DNA from: an uncultured Helcococcus sp.
GTDB taxonomy: Bacteria > Bacillota > Clostridia > Tissierellales > Peptoniphilaceae
NCBI RefSeq assembly: GCF_946998255.1
Contig: NZ_CAMPYN010000009.1
Span: forward strand, 1 to 28,727
Length of the DNA: 28,727 bases
Direction of reading: 5' to 3'
Below the pieces are notes generated by a model. The model was not told where the DNA came from. It made no database searches and saw only the letters and a list, made by a program, of their open reading frames with translations. Position 1 is the stretch's first letter. Every line of letters begins with the position of its first letter. This document shows positions 17,992 through 25,214 of the stretch, piece after piece. Both the position numbers and the translations under genes were made by a program.

Positions 17992-18327
17992 ATGACAGAA
18001 TTTTTAGAAGTTATTATACATGACTTTTCTTATATAGCATCCTTGGCTTTAGAAGCTGTAGGACTTTTAGTGATATTGTTTGGCTCTTTAGTAGGCTTAA
18101 TAAATTTTGTTAAAACAAAGTTTAATTTTGCAGAACAAAAAACAGCAATCATGCTAAGTCACGCATTTTCCCTAGGCCTTAACTTCTTCCTGGGTGGAGA
18201 AATTATAAAAACTCTTACTATAACCAATATGAATGAACTAATAACCTTAGCAATTATAATGATTTTAAGAGTTGGTATCACTTTTGTTCTACATTGGGAA
18301 ATTGAACAAGCTGAAAAACATAATTAA
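17992..18327 (+). CDS. DUF1622 family small membrane protein
   Basis: Uncharacterised integral membrane protein of 111 residues. Three hydrophobic segments are seen: about 14-38 (SLALEAVGLLVILFGSLVG), 55-75 (LSHAFSLGLNFFLGGEIIKTL) and 83-104 (LITLAIIMILRVGITFVLHWEIE). The pattern LGLnFfLGgeIikTL...LiimiLRvgiTfvL.wEIe matches DUF1622. Function is unknown. The frame opens at an ATG at 17980 that overlaps the ribosome site; the ATG at 17992 with GGAGG six bases away is preferred. It has its own promoter inside a palindrome, so it may respond to a specific regulator. Confidence 0.8.
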   Translation: MTEFLEVIIHDFSYIASLALEAVGLLVILFGSLVGLINFVKTKFNFAEQKTAIMLSHAFSLGLNFFLGGEIIKTLTITNMNELITLAIIMILRVGITFVLHWEIEQAEKHN

Positions 18328-18340
18328 ATATAAGAAAAAT

Positions 18341-18364
18341 AAAATCTGCCTGAAGGCAGATTTT
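18341..18364. terminator. Bidirectional terminator between DUF1622 gene and murE
   Basis: A 10-bp stem (AAAATCTGCC / GGCAGATTTT) with a TGAA tetraloop. The + strand continues as a run of T to 18366; the - strand continues as ATTTTTCTTAT. It lies between two converging genes, with the murE stop at 18365 touching it. Confidence 0.88.
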
Positions 18365-19837
18365 TTATTTATTATTATATTTTTCTATTTCATCTAAGGC
18401 AACCTCTTGATCAGATTTTATTTTTATATATTCTCCTTCTATTTGTTGGTAGTGCTCTGTTCCCTTTCCTGCAATAAATAATATGGTATGATCATCAGCA
18501 TCTAAAAATGCCTTTTTAATTCCATCTTCTCTACTTTCAAATATTTCATAATCTATTTTTTGTTTAAATGATTTCACTAACTCTTTTGATATAGCAATAG
18601 GATTTTCATAATTTGGATCGTCTGGCACTAAATAAACTTTGTCAGAATACATTGAGGATACTTCTCCCAAGTCAATTCTTCTATTCAATCCTTTGTTTCC
18701 AGTCGCCCCAAAAACCGAATAAATCTTATAATCAGGATAATTATTTTTGAAAAACTTAAAGTTTTCTTCAAAACTAATCCTGTTATGAGCATAATCTAAA
18801 ACTACAACCAACTTTTTATTTTCAGTATAGATAATAGTAGACCTAGATTCAATTTCTAATCTTTCTAAAGCTTCTTTTATAGAATTATCATCCACACCAA
18901 AATTTTTAGCAATTATATAGGCGCAAGTTGCATTTGCCACATTAAAATCACCGAATAAATTTATAGAAAATTCTTTTCCATTTATTTTAAAATTATTAAT
19001 AAACTTTTCATATTTTATGTCACTTATATTAAAGTCAGCATTTGAATTATTTATATCGTAAGAAATTGTATTTATTTCCTTAGACTTGGCTTCAATCTTT
19101 TCAACATTATTCCCTGATTTATAATAGACTAATTTCTTACTTCTATCTATCATTTTCAATTTTGAATTTACATAGTCTTCTAAGGTCGGATGTTCTAATT
19201 CACCAATATGGTCACTGTCTATATTTAATATAGCTCCTATGTCAAAGTTTATATAACCTAATCTGTCATATTTCAAAGCTTGGGATGACACTTCTACCAC
19301 CATATATTCAATACCAGAATTTACAGCATTCGATAAGTGTCTATATAATTCTATAGATTCAGGAGTTGTTATTGTAGATTCTTTTTCTACTATCCCATCA
19401 TAAGTAAGAATAGTTGAAATAAGCCCAGCTCTTTTTTGCTTATTTGCAAGTAAATAATTATCCAAGATAGCCTTAAGCATGGTCACAGTAGTTGACTTCC
19501 CCTTAGTACCAGTTACTCCAATCATTTTTAATTTCTTGTCAGGTGAGTCAAAGAAATAGTCCGCAACAATATACATAGCCTTTCTTATATCTTTTACTAT
19601 AATATAAGGCAAATCTATGTCATATCTCTTTTCTGATATATAGGCACACGCCCCTAAGTCCTTTGCCGACAATAAATATTCTTCCTTAAAGTGTAGACCC
19701 TTGGCAAAAAATAAAGCGTCTTTCTCTACTTGTCTTGAATCGTAAGTAATATCTTTTATTTTTAATTCAATATCAGTGTATTCTACCAATATGTCTTTTG
19801 ACTTCAATAAGTCAACAATATCTAAAAACTCTTTCAT
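18365..19837 (-). CDS. murE: UDP-MurNAc-tripeptide synthetase, MurE family (probably L-lysine or other non-DAP diamino acid)
   Basis: Cytoplasmic Mur ligase, 490 residues, that adds the third residue to the UDP-MurNAc dipeptide. Seen: N-terminal domain with DSRQV (33-37), P-loop GVTGTKGKSTT (107-117), TTPESIE (157-163), the carbamylated lysine region SKLKMI (225-230, Lys226) and the C-terminal domain with LDYAHN (347-352) and FGATGNKGLNRR (376-387). The specificity loop reads PDDPNYENP at 405-413, not the DNPR motif of meso-DAP enzymes. YAHN and GATGNKG also look like lysine-type enzymes of lactic acid bacteria. The usual GKGHE is GKGTE at 457-461. The gene is solitary, away from other cell wall genes here. 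Amino acid choice is inferred. Confidence 0.88.
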   Translation of the reverse strand: MKEFLDIVDLLKSKDILVEYTDIELKIKDITYDSRQVEKDALFFAKGLHFKEEYLLSAKDLGACAYISEKRYDIDLPYIIVKDIRKAMYIVADYFFDSPDKKLKMIGVTGTKGKSTTVTMLKAILDNYLLANKQKRAGLISTILTYDGIVEKESTITTPESIELYRHLSNAVNSGIEYMVVEVSSQALKYDRLGYINFDIGAILNIDSDHIGELEHPTLEDYVNSKLKMIDRSKKLVYYKSGNNVEKIEAKSKEINTISYDINNSNADFNISDIKYEKFINNFKINGKEFSINLFGDFNVANATCAYIIAKNFGVDDNSIKEALERLEIESRSTIIYTENKKLVVVLDYAHNRISFEENFKFFKNNYPDYKIYSVFGATGNKGLNRRIDLGEVSSMYSDKVYLVPDDPNYENPIAISKELVKSFKQKIDYEIFESREDGIKKAFLDADDHTILFIAGKGTEHYQQIEGEYIKIKSDQEVALDEIEKYNNK

Positions 19838-19869
19838 ATTTCCCCTATTATTAAAATCGTATTTATTAG

Positions 19870-19878
19870 ATTATATCA
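19870..19878 (-). promoter_or_regulatory. Extended -10 promoter for murE
   Basis: On the - strand the site reads TGATATAAT, a perfect TGn-TATAAT. A poor -35 (TTAATA, 19893-19898) lies 17 bases upstream. The leader to the murE ATG at 19837 would be about 25 bases. Confidence 0.6.
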
Positions 19879-19925
19879 TAGCTTGAATCATATATTAATA
19901 GATAAAAATATAAGTATAGCTATAT

Positions 19926-19973
19926 TTAGTATATAATTTATGAGTCTAATATCTAATCCACAATATATTGTAG
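19926..19973 (+). promoter_or_regulatory. Candidate NrdR box pair upstream of the deoxynucleoside kinase
   Basis: The 16-mer at 19958-19973 has the core CAATATATTG, which fits the published NrdR consensus acaCwAtATaTwGtgt at 13 of 16 positions. A weaker copy lies 32 bases upstream (19926-19941, core GTATATAATT, 7 of 10). A spacing of about three helical turns is usual for NrdR pairs. The good box ends 7 bases before the -35. Support is by eye only, and the region is AT-rich. Confidence 0.45.
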
Positions 19974-19980
19974 ACTTCTA

Positions 19981-20008
19981 TTGACTTTTTTCTGTAGGTT
20001 TGTATAAT
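19981..20008 (+). promoter_or_regulatory. Sigma-A type promoter for the deoxynucleoside kinase
   Basis: TTGACT at 19981-19986 and a perfect TATAAT at 20003-20008 are separated by 16 bases. Transcription would start near 20014-20016. This is the best -35/-10 pair seen in the window. Confidence 0.8.
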
Positions 20009-20041
20009 TTAAAACAGTGAATAAAATAATGAATTGAGGTT

Positions 20042-20698
20042 ATGATGGAAGGAGAAAACAAGGTGATCGTATTAGCAGGAATGATTGGCGCAGGAAAAAC
20101 AACATATACAAAATATATTTCAGAATATTATGGTAGTGAAGCTTTCTTTGAAAGTGTTGATGATAATCCTGTCTTAGAAAGATTCTATGAAGATAAAGAA
20201 AAATGGGGTTTCGCCCTACAAATTCATTTCTTAAATACTAGATTTAGATCTATAAAAGATGCCTTTAGACATCAAAACAATGTGCTTGATAGGTCTATCT
20301 ACGAAGACGCCTTATTTACCAAAATCAACAATGAACAAGGTAATATCAAAGATGAAGAGATGAATATTTACCTTAGCCTATTAGACAATATGATGGAAGA
20401 ATTAGAAGGTCTACCAAAGAAAGCTCCAGATCTTTTAATTTACTTACAAGGTAGCTTTGAAAAAATCATGGAACACATACAAAAAAGAGGACGTGATTAT
20501 GAACAAACACCTGAACAAGTAGAATACTTCAGACTTCTTCATAGTAAATATGATGATTGGTTTAAATCATATAACTACGGTCCAAAAATTGCTATTTCAA
20601 TTGATGAATGGTCAATTGAAGATCCAGAACAAAGACCAATCATACTTAATATGATCGATGAAGAACTAAAAAGACTTAGAGAAGAAGAGAATAAATAA
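20042..20698 (+). CDS. Deoxynucleoside kinase (dGK/dAK/dCK family)
   Basis: Salvage enzyme that phosphorylates deoxynucleosides to the 5'-monophosphate with ATP or another NTP. In the long form it has 218 residues. P-loop GMIGAGKTT at 13-21, the DRSIYED motif (83-89, catalytic ERS/DRS region) and the LID arginines in KRGRDYEQ (148-155) are typical. Which deoxynucleoside it prefers cannot be told here. The start is uncertain. The ATG at 20042 has GAGG only two bases away (the next ATG, 20045, fits better). A GTG at 20063 has an excellent AAGGAG eight bases upstream, and the family often begins VIVLAGMIGAGKTT. The gene stands alone behind a strong promoter with a possible NrdR site. Confidence 0.88.
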   Translation: MMEGENKVIVLAGMIGAGKTTYTKYISEYYGSEAFFESVDDNPVLERFYEDKEKWGFALQIHFLNTRFRSIKDAFRHQNNVLDRSIYEDALFTKINNEQGNIKDEEMNIYLSLLDNMMEELEGLPKKAPDLLIYLQGSFEKIMEHIQKRGRDYEQTPEQVEYFRLLHSKYDDWFKSYNYGPKIAISIDEWSIEDPEQRPIILNMIDEELKRLREEENK

Positions 20699-20720
20699 AT
20701 TGTATTTGAGTATAAAAAAG

Positions 20721-20754
20721 GCCCCAAAAATTGCGAGTTAAGCACTTTTGGGGC
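20721..20754 (-). terminator. Terminator of the S66 peptidase gene, facing the deoxynucleoside kinase
   Basis: A 9-bp stem (GCCCCAAAA / TTTTGGGGC, 20721-20729 with 20746-20754) has a 16-base loop with a possible inner TGC/GCA pairing. On the - strand it is followed by CTTTTTTATA, a good T-run. On the + strand no clear T-run follows, so it is mainly oriented for the - strand gene but may also slow kinase transcripts. Confidence 0.78.
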
Positions 20755-20780
20755 TAAATTGTATTTATATTCTTATTTAA

Positions 20781-21863
20781 CTAGTCTTGGAAAATTGATT
20801 CTTTAATAAATAATCTCTTTTCATCAAAGTCTACTTCTGCTAAACAACCATAAGGTATAATAGCCCTTGGATATGAGTGACCAAAGTTTACATTATATAA
20901 AATAGGTGTGTCTAAGTCTTCAAAGATTTCTCTATAAACTTCTTTATATTCATCATAGTAAGTTTCATCAACTGGTTTACCAACAAGCACGGCCTTAGCA
21001 GCTTCTAACCAACCACGTTTTTTCATTTCACTTAATATTTCTTTTAATCTAGAAGGCTTCATTTTTTCGCCAGAAGTTTCGATAAACAATATTTTTTCTT
21101 CCCATTCATCTAAACTTGGAAATAGTTCATATTTATCTGCAATCGCATCAACACCTCTACCTACATAGTCTAAAAGTGCATCACCAATAGTATCTAGACA
21201 TCCACCATACAGTTTACCTTGAACTTTTCCTTTTCCATTGTTTAAAACTTCAAAACCATGTTTTTCTTCTACACGTGTTCTTTCTACACCTACTTGGTCC
21301 GAACCAAAAGAATCCCTATCTAAATACCAAGTGTCAGCAGATTTTATTTCAAAACCATTATTTTTTTCAAAATATAGGTCAAAGTACTCCTTTGTATATG
21401 GTAACATTTCATCTTCTAATTCAGCAATATCAACTAAAAATGCAGGTCCGTAAACAGTATTTAAACCTAATTTTTGAAACATCAAATGATTCATAGAAGT
21501 ATCGGAAAATCCTGTGAATAGTTTTGGTTTTTCTTTTACTAGTTGTTTAAATTCTTCATCTTCAAATAAATATTGGTAGGTTTTGTAGGTATCATTGCCC
21601 CCTATTGCAGTCATAATCGCATCTATAGAATCGTCTTTGAATGCCGCCTTTAAGTCTTCTGCCCTTGCTTCCGGATGATCTCCTAAGTATTGAATACCCT
21701 TTTTAGAATTTGGCATATAAACTACTTCTAAACCATAGTCTTCTTTTAATCTCTTTTCTGCAATTTCAACTTGATGTTTGGTGAAGTCTTCACCTAGTAT
21801 TCCTAATGATAAGGAAACTATAGCTATTTTATCACCTTTTTTTAATACTTTAGGTTTTTTCAT
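20781..21863 (-). CDS. S66 family serine peptidase (LD-carboxypeptidase / MccF-like)
   Basis: S66 peptidase of 360 residues. The family covers LD-carboxypeptidases that trim muropeptides and MccF-type enzymes that cleave microcin C-like toxins. The triad is visible: Ser120 in TGFSDTSMNH, Glu262 in LFIETSGEKMKPSRL and His329 in NFGHSYPRAIIP. IGGNDTYKTYQYLF at 88-100 is closer to the MccF-like branch than to classical LdcA, whose loop reads RGGYG. The open frame extends to an ATG at 21914, but that lies between the -35 and -10. The ATG at 21863 has AGGAGG at 21868-21873 and is chosen. No signal peptide, so it is cytoplasmic. The precise substrate is unknown. Confidence 0.88.
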   Translation of the reverse strand: MKKPKVLKKGDKIAIVSLSLGILGEDFTKHQVEIAEKRLKEDYGLEVVYMPNSKKGIQYLGDHPEARAEDLKAAFKDDSIDAIMTAIGGNDTYKTYQYLFEDEEFKQLVKEKPKLFTGFSDTSMNHLMFQKLGLNTVYGPAFLVDIAELEDEMLPYTKEYFDLYFEKNNGFEIKSADTWYLDRDSFGSDQVGVERTRVEEKHGFEVLNNGKGKVQGKLYGGCLDTIGDALLDYVGRGVDAIADKYELFPSLDEWEEKILFIETSGEKMKPSRLKEILSEMKKRGWLEAAKAVLVGKPVDETYYDEYKEVYREIFEDLDTPILYNVNFGHSYPRAIIPYGCLAEVDFDEKRLFIKESIFQD

Positions 21864-21902
21864 TTTTCCTCCTATGTCAAAGTTTTTTTCACTTATATTA
21901 AT

Positions 21903-21931
21903 ATTATATGACATTTTTATGTTAATTTGAA
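21903..21931 (-). promoter_or_regulatory. Promoter of the S66 peptidase gene
   Basis: On the - strand, TTCAAA (21926-21931) and a perfect TATAAT (21903-21908) are separated by 17 bases. The leader to the ATG at 21863 is about 35 bases. It rules out the longer 21914 start. Confidence 0.7.
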
Positions 21932-21989
21932 TCCTGCTCTAAACTCTCTATTTGAATAACATGATTCTGCTTTATTTAATAATAAATAA

Positions 21990-22026
21990 AAACTGGTTAA
22001 AATAGAAAATTCTATTTAACCAGTTT
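21990..22026 (-). terminator. Terminator downstream of sodA
   Basis: A long hairpin with arms AAACTGGTTAA...ATAGAA and TTCTAT...TTAACCAGTTT pairs along 16-17 bp with one bulged A and a small loop. On the - strand it is followed by TTTATTTATTATT. It begins about 10 bases after the sodA stop. Confidence 0.8.
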
Positions 22027-22036
22027 ATTAAATATT

Positions 22037-22645
22037 TTATTTAACTAATTCATTGTATCTTTCTTCAGCTTTTTCCCAATTTAAAACTTCAAAAAATGCA
22101 TCTACATAGTCAGCTCTTTTATTTTGATATTTTAGATAGTAAGCATGTTCCCAAACATCAACTCCGAAAACAGGTTCTTTGCCTAATTCTAAAGGTGTAT
22201 CTTGGTTTGCTGTAGAAATAATTTCTAGCTTATCTCCATCTACTACTAACCATGCCCAACCTGAACCAAATCTTCCTGTTGCAGCTGCTTTAAATTCTTT
22301 TTTAAAGTCTTCTACTGATCCGAATTCTTTTTCAATATCTTCTTTTAGATTTCCTTGAGCTTGACATTCGCCATTACATAATAACTCCCAAAATAGAGAA
22401 TGGTTGTAGTGTCCACCACCATTGTTTCTTACTGCTTTTTGAATATCTTCTGGTAACTTATCTAAGTTTGTAAGTAAGTCTTCTAGACTTTTATCTTGTA
22501 AGTCTTCATGTTTACTTAATGCTTCATTTAAGCCATTTACATATGCTGCATGGTGTCTATCATGGTGGATTTCCATAGTTTTAGCATCAAAATGTGGCTC
22601 TAAAGCATCATTGCTATATGGTAATTTTGGTAATTCAAATGTCAT
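22037..22645 (-). CDS. sodA: Superoxide dismutase, Mn-type or cambialistic Fe/Mn
   Basis: Converts superoxide to oxygen and hydrogen peroxide in the cytoplasm. It is 202 residues, the standard length. Metal ligands are all present: His27 (MEIHHDRHH), His82 (NHSLFW), Asp163 and His167 (DVWEHAYYLKY). The second-shell residues NNGGGHYNH (Gly77/78) and Gln148 in STANQD follow the Mn pattern; Fe enzymes usually carry the glutamine in the N-terminal domain. No signal peptide. Start has GGGAGG at a good distance. It is monocistronic, or partly fed by readthrough from the glucosaminidase gene, since no terminator is seen between them. Metal use cannot be settled from sequence alone. Confidence 0.95.
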   Translation of the reverse strand: MTFELPKLPYSNDALEPHFDAKTMEIHHDRHHAAYVNGLNEALSKHEDLQDKSLEDLLTNLDKLPEDIQKAVRNNGGGHYNHSLFWELLCNGECQAQGNLKEDIEKEFGSVEDFKKEFKAAATGRFGSGWAWLVVDGDKLEIISTANQDTPLELGKEPVFGVDVWEHAYYLKYQNKRADYVDAFFEVLNWEKAEERYNELVK

Positions 22646-22700
22646 AAATGTCTTCCTCCCTTTGAATACATTTTAATATAATTACGAAATATATTTACCC

Positions 22701-22729
22701 ATTATAAATAAAAGCTAACATATTTTTAA
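22701..22729 (-). promoter_or_regulatory. Promoter of sodA
   Basis: On the - strand a perfect TATAAT (22701-22706) has a moderate -35, TTAAAA (22724-22729), 17 bases upstream. The leader to the ATG at 22645 is about 50 bases. No clear PerR or Fur-type box is visible by eye. Confidence 0.6.
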
Positions 22730-22730
22730 A

Positions 22731-24083
22731 TTATTTGTTCATATCAAATCTTGTTAAATCATATTTTTCAATTAATTGATTTAGGCTTGAACCATAATTT
22801 GGACTTGATGCATATCTTCCTGTTAAGTGGGCTGTAGCATCTTTATATGATTCAGTTGTTGAGAATCTAGCTCCTAAATAGAAGTTGTATCTCCAGCTTG
22901 ATTTATTATCGTTAGCTGTAAGTACTTCTACATAGTCACATAAAGACTCATAATAACTTGGATATTTTCTAAAATTAGCTGTTATCATATATTTTGATCC
23001 ATCTGCTTTATATTCAGCAGTATATATTAAAGCAGATTCTCCCTTGTATGATCCTTTAACTCCGAATAGATTAAAGTTAGGAGCTGATCCTAGTCTGGAA
23101 GTTCCATATCCAGATTCTAATATAGCTTGCGCAATCATTACTGATGCATATAAATCATTTTCTGCTGCTAATTTTTGTGCATGTCCTGAAATTTCATCAA
23201 TAAATTCAGAAGGTGTTAATTTATGTCTAACTTGATTGTTGCTTGTTTCTATTTTTCCTAACCAAGCTCCAGGTACCCCCTTGGCTCTTGATATATTATA
23301 AAATCCATTATGTTCTTTATAAACATAATATCTGCCTGGTAGGTATTCACCCCTAGCATTTTCTTTTTTGCCAGCATCAATAGTATTGATATAAACATCT
23401 TGGCTTTCATTTAAAGTAATAATTTGTTCAGTTTTTACTTTAGATAAATCAACTGGAACATTAGTATTTGCACTTTCTTTTACTTCAACTTTAACTTTTT
23501 TATCTTCTTCTTTATTAGTTGGTTGTTCTACAGTTTGTTCAACAATATAAGCCTTATTATCTTTTGGATTTATCCAAGCGCCTGCCTTACCCTTTGTTTT
23601 TGTAATATTTAGCACCTGTCCATGTTTTTTATAAATATAATATTGGCCTTGTTTATAAGTAGCAACTGAAGACTTGTTGTTTATAGCATCACTGGCATTT
23701 CTATATACTTTAACTTGATTATTTAAAGTATAGCTATCTCCAATATTCACCTTGCTATTGTCTTTTGGATTTACAGCAACTTGTTCTTTTGTATCACTTA
23801 CAGGTACCTTGTTGTCTTTTGGATTTATCCAAGCGCCTGCTGTATTAGGTTTTTTGGAAATATTTATCATTCCATTATGTGTCTTAAATATATAATATTG
23901 GCCAGAAATATAACTAGTCTTTGAGTTTCTTTGACTTCTAGCGTCATCAGCATTTACATAGACTTTAACATCATTATTTAATTTGTAGGTTGATGCTGCA
24001 TTTGCATCTTCAGCTACTACAAATGATATACTTGTGGCTAAAGCTATAGCACTTGCCAATTTAACTTTTTTATCAAAATTCAT
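22731..24083 (-). CDS. Secreted GH73-type glucosaminidase with three N-terminal SH3-like repeats
   Basis: Probable cell wall hydrolase that cleaves the GlcNAc-MurNAc backbone during growth or division. 450 residues. A signal peptide covers about 1-29 (cleavage likely after ANA). Three related repeats follow at about 33-91, 118-176 and 222-276, each of the form LNxxVxVYxNxxDA...GxYYxYKxHxG...NIxxxxGxxGAWI; they look like SH3-type or wall-binding modules. A Lys/Glu-rich linker (about 188-206) separates repeats 2 and 3. The glucosaminidase domain runs from about 288 to the end, with the putative catalytic Glu323 in AQAILESGYGTS and the FNLFGVKG motif. AAGGAG precedes the ATG. No LPXTG anchor is present, so it is likely held by the repeats. 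Confidence 0.9.
   Translation of the reverse strand: MNFDKKVKLASAIALATSISFVVAEDANAASTYKLNNDVKVYVNADDARSQRNSKTSYISGQYYIFKTHNGMINISKKPNTAGAWINPKDNKVPVSDTKEQVAVNPKDNSKVNIGDSYTLNNQVKVYRNASDAINNKSSVATYKQGQYYIYKKHGQVLNITKTKGKAGAWINPKDNKAYIVEQTVEQPTNKEEDKKVKVEVKESANTNVPVDLSKVKTEQIITLNESQDVYINTIDAGKKENARGEYLPGRYYVYKEHNGFYNISRAKGVPGAWLGKIETSNNQVRHKLTPSEFIDEISGHAQKLAAENDLYASVMIAQAILESGYGTSRLGSAPNFNLFGVKGSYKGESALIYTAEYKADGSKYMITANFRKYPSYYESLCDYVEVLTANDNKSSWRYNFYLGARFSTTESYKDATAHLTGRYASSPNYGSSLNQLIEKYDLTRFDMNK
23560..23840. repeat. 26-bp direct repeat inside the glucosaminidase gene
   Basis: The same 26 bases occur at 23560-23585 and 23815-23840, 255 bases apart (encoding the GAWINPKDN motif at the end of repeats 1 and 2). 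A shorter, partial copy lies at about 23761. Identity at DNA level suggests recent duplication or gene conversion of the modules, and makes repeat-number change by recombination possible. Confidence 0.75.
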
Positions 24084-24116
24084 ATCTTCTCCTTATAAAA
24101 TCTGTGTATTGTTTAA

Positions 24117-24145
24117 ATCTTACAACTTAGGGATTTAAAAAGCAA
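24117..24145 (-). promoter_or_regulatory. Possible promoter of the glucosaminidase gene
   Basis: On the - strand TTGCTT (24140-24145) and TAAGAT (24117-24122) are 17 bases apart, both imperfect. It lies just past the trpS terminator and about 34 bases before the ATG. No better candidate is visible in this gap. Confidence 0.35.
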
Positions 24146-24152
24146 TTAAAAA

Positions 24153-24198
24153 ATTACAAAAAGGTTAAAATCAATAAACATTTTAACCTTTTTGTAAT
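24153..24198 (-). terminator. Terminator of the folD-trpS operon
   Basis: A perfect 18-bp stem (24153-24170 with 24181-24198; arms ATTACAAAAAGGTTAAAA and its complement) has a 10-base loop. On the - strand it is followed by TTTTTAATTGC. It starts 17 bases after the trpS stop. Confidence 0.85.
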
Positions 24199-24215
24199 AT
24201 ATTTAAATATATTAT

Positions 24216-25214
24216 TTATAATTGTAAAAATCCTACTTTTCTATAAACTTTGTCCAGTAAGTTTCTTGTTTTTCTTTGTGATTTTTCAGCTCCTTCTTTT
24301 AATATCTGATCTAATCTATCCTTATCGGATATTATCTCATTATATCTATTTTGGAAGTCTTCTAAATCTCTAGCTACTATATCAGCAAGGTCTGCTTTAA
24401 ATTCTCCATAACCTTTACCCTTATACTTAGCTAAAACATGGTCCAATTCTTCTCCAGTAAAGGCTAAATAGATATCTATTAAGTTTTTCAAAGCAATTTG
24501 GTTATCGTTATAATCAAAATTATTAAATGAATCAGTAACTGCAGACTTAATTTTTTTCTTAATTACATTTGGCGGATCAAGTAAAAATATAGCTGCATTT
24601 TTATCTTCATCAGATTTTGACATTTTCTTTTCTGGATTTCTTAAAGACATTATTTTTCTAGTAGATTCATTTATTATAGATTCTGGTACTATAAAGGTTT
24701 CTGAATACCTACTATTAAACCTGATTGCAAGATCTCTAGCAAGCTCCATGTGTTGCTGTTGGTCAATACCAACTGGGACTACATCTGCATTATAGGCTAA
24801 AATATCTGCCGCCATCAAGGTAGGATAAGTAAATAAGGCTGCATTGTTATTTTCATCCGCCCTATTTTGTTTATCTTTAAATTGAGTCATCCTAGATAAT
24901 TGTCCCATATATGAAATAGAGTTTAAGACCCAATATAATTTCAAATGGTCTGGATTATGTGATTGGATGAATATGGTTACCTTATCTGGGTCTAGACCTA
25001 GGGCCAAATATATAGCAACTATTTCTCTAGATCTCTTCCTCAATTCTGCTGCTACTTGGGGTACTGTTATAGAGTGCAAGTCTGCAACACCAATATAGCA
25101 ATCATACTCATCCTGTAATTTTATAAAGTTTTTAATAGCCCCCAAGTAGTTACCAATAGTTAAATCACCTGAAGGTTGAACTAAACTTAATAAAGTTTTC
25201 CTTTTATCTGTCAT
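24216..25214 (-). CDS. trpS: Tryptophanyl-tRNA synthetase
   Basis: Class I synthetase that charges tRNA(Trp). It is 332 residues. The HIGH-like motif is TIGN at 19-22 inside QPSGDLTIGNYLGA, and the KMSKS loop is at 197-201. The GVADLHSIT and PVGIDQQQHMELARDLA segments that bind tryptophan and ATP are typical. Its ATG overlaps the end of folD by 11 bases, with GGAG six bases upstream inside folD, so the pair is co-transcribed. No T-box leader is seen, unlike many Firmicute trpS genes. Confidence 0.97.
   Translation of the reverse strand: MTDKRKTLLSLVQPSGDLTIGNYLGAIKNFIKLQDEYDCYIGVADLHSITVPQVAAELRKRSREIVAIYLALGLDPDKVTIFIQSHNPDHLKLYWVLNSISYMGQLSRMTQFKDKQNRADENNNAALFTYPTLMAADILAYNADVVPVGIDQQQHMELARDLAIRFNSRYSETFIVPESIINESTRKIMSLRNPEKKMSKSDEDKNAAIFLLDPPNVIKKKIKSAVTDSFNNFDYNDNQIALKNLIDIYLAFTGEELDHVLAKYKGKGYGEFKADLADIVARDLEDFQNRYNEIISDKDRLDQILKEGAEKSQRKTRNLLDKVYRKVGFLQL

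Noticed and set aside
21895..21904. 10-bp palindrome ATATTAATAT at the S66 peptidase promoter as an operator
   Set aside because: Short and wholly A/T in an AT-rich spacer; likely by chance.
21864..21914. 17-residue N-terminal extension of the S66 peptidase
   Set aside because: The ATG at 21914 lies between the -35 and the -10 of the gene's own promoter and has no ribosome site.
24153..24198. 18-bp inverted repeat as a mobile element end
   Set aside because: It is a single compact hairpin just after trpS with a T-run on the - strand, as expected for a terminator.
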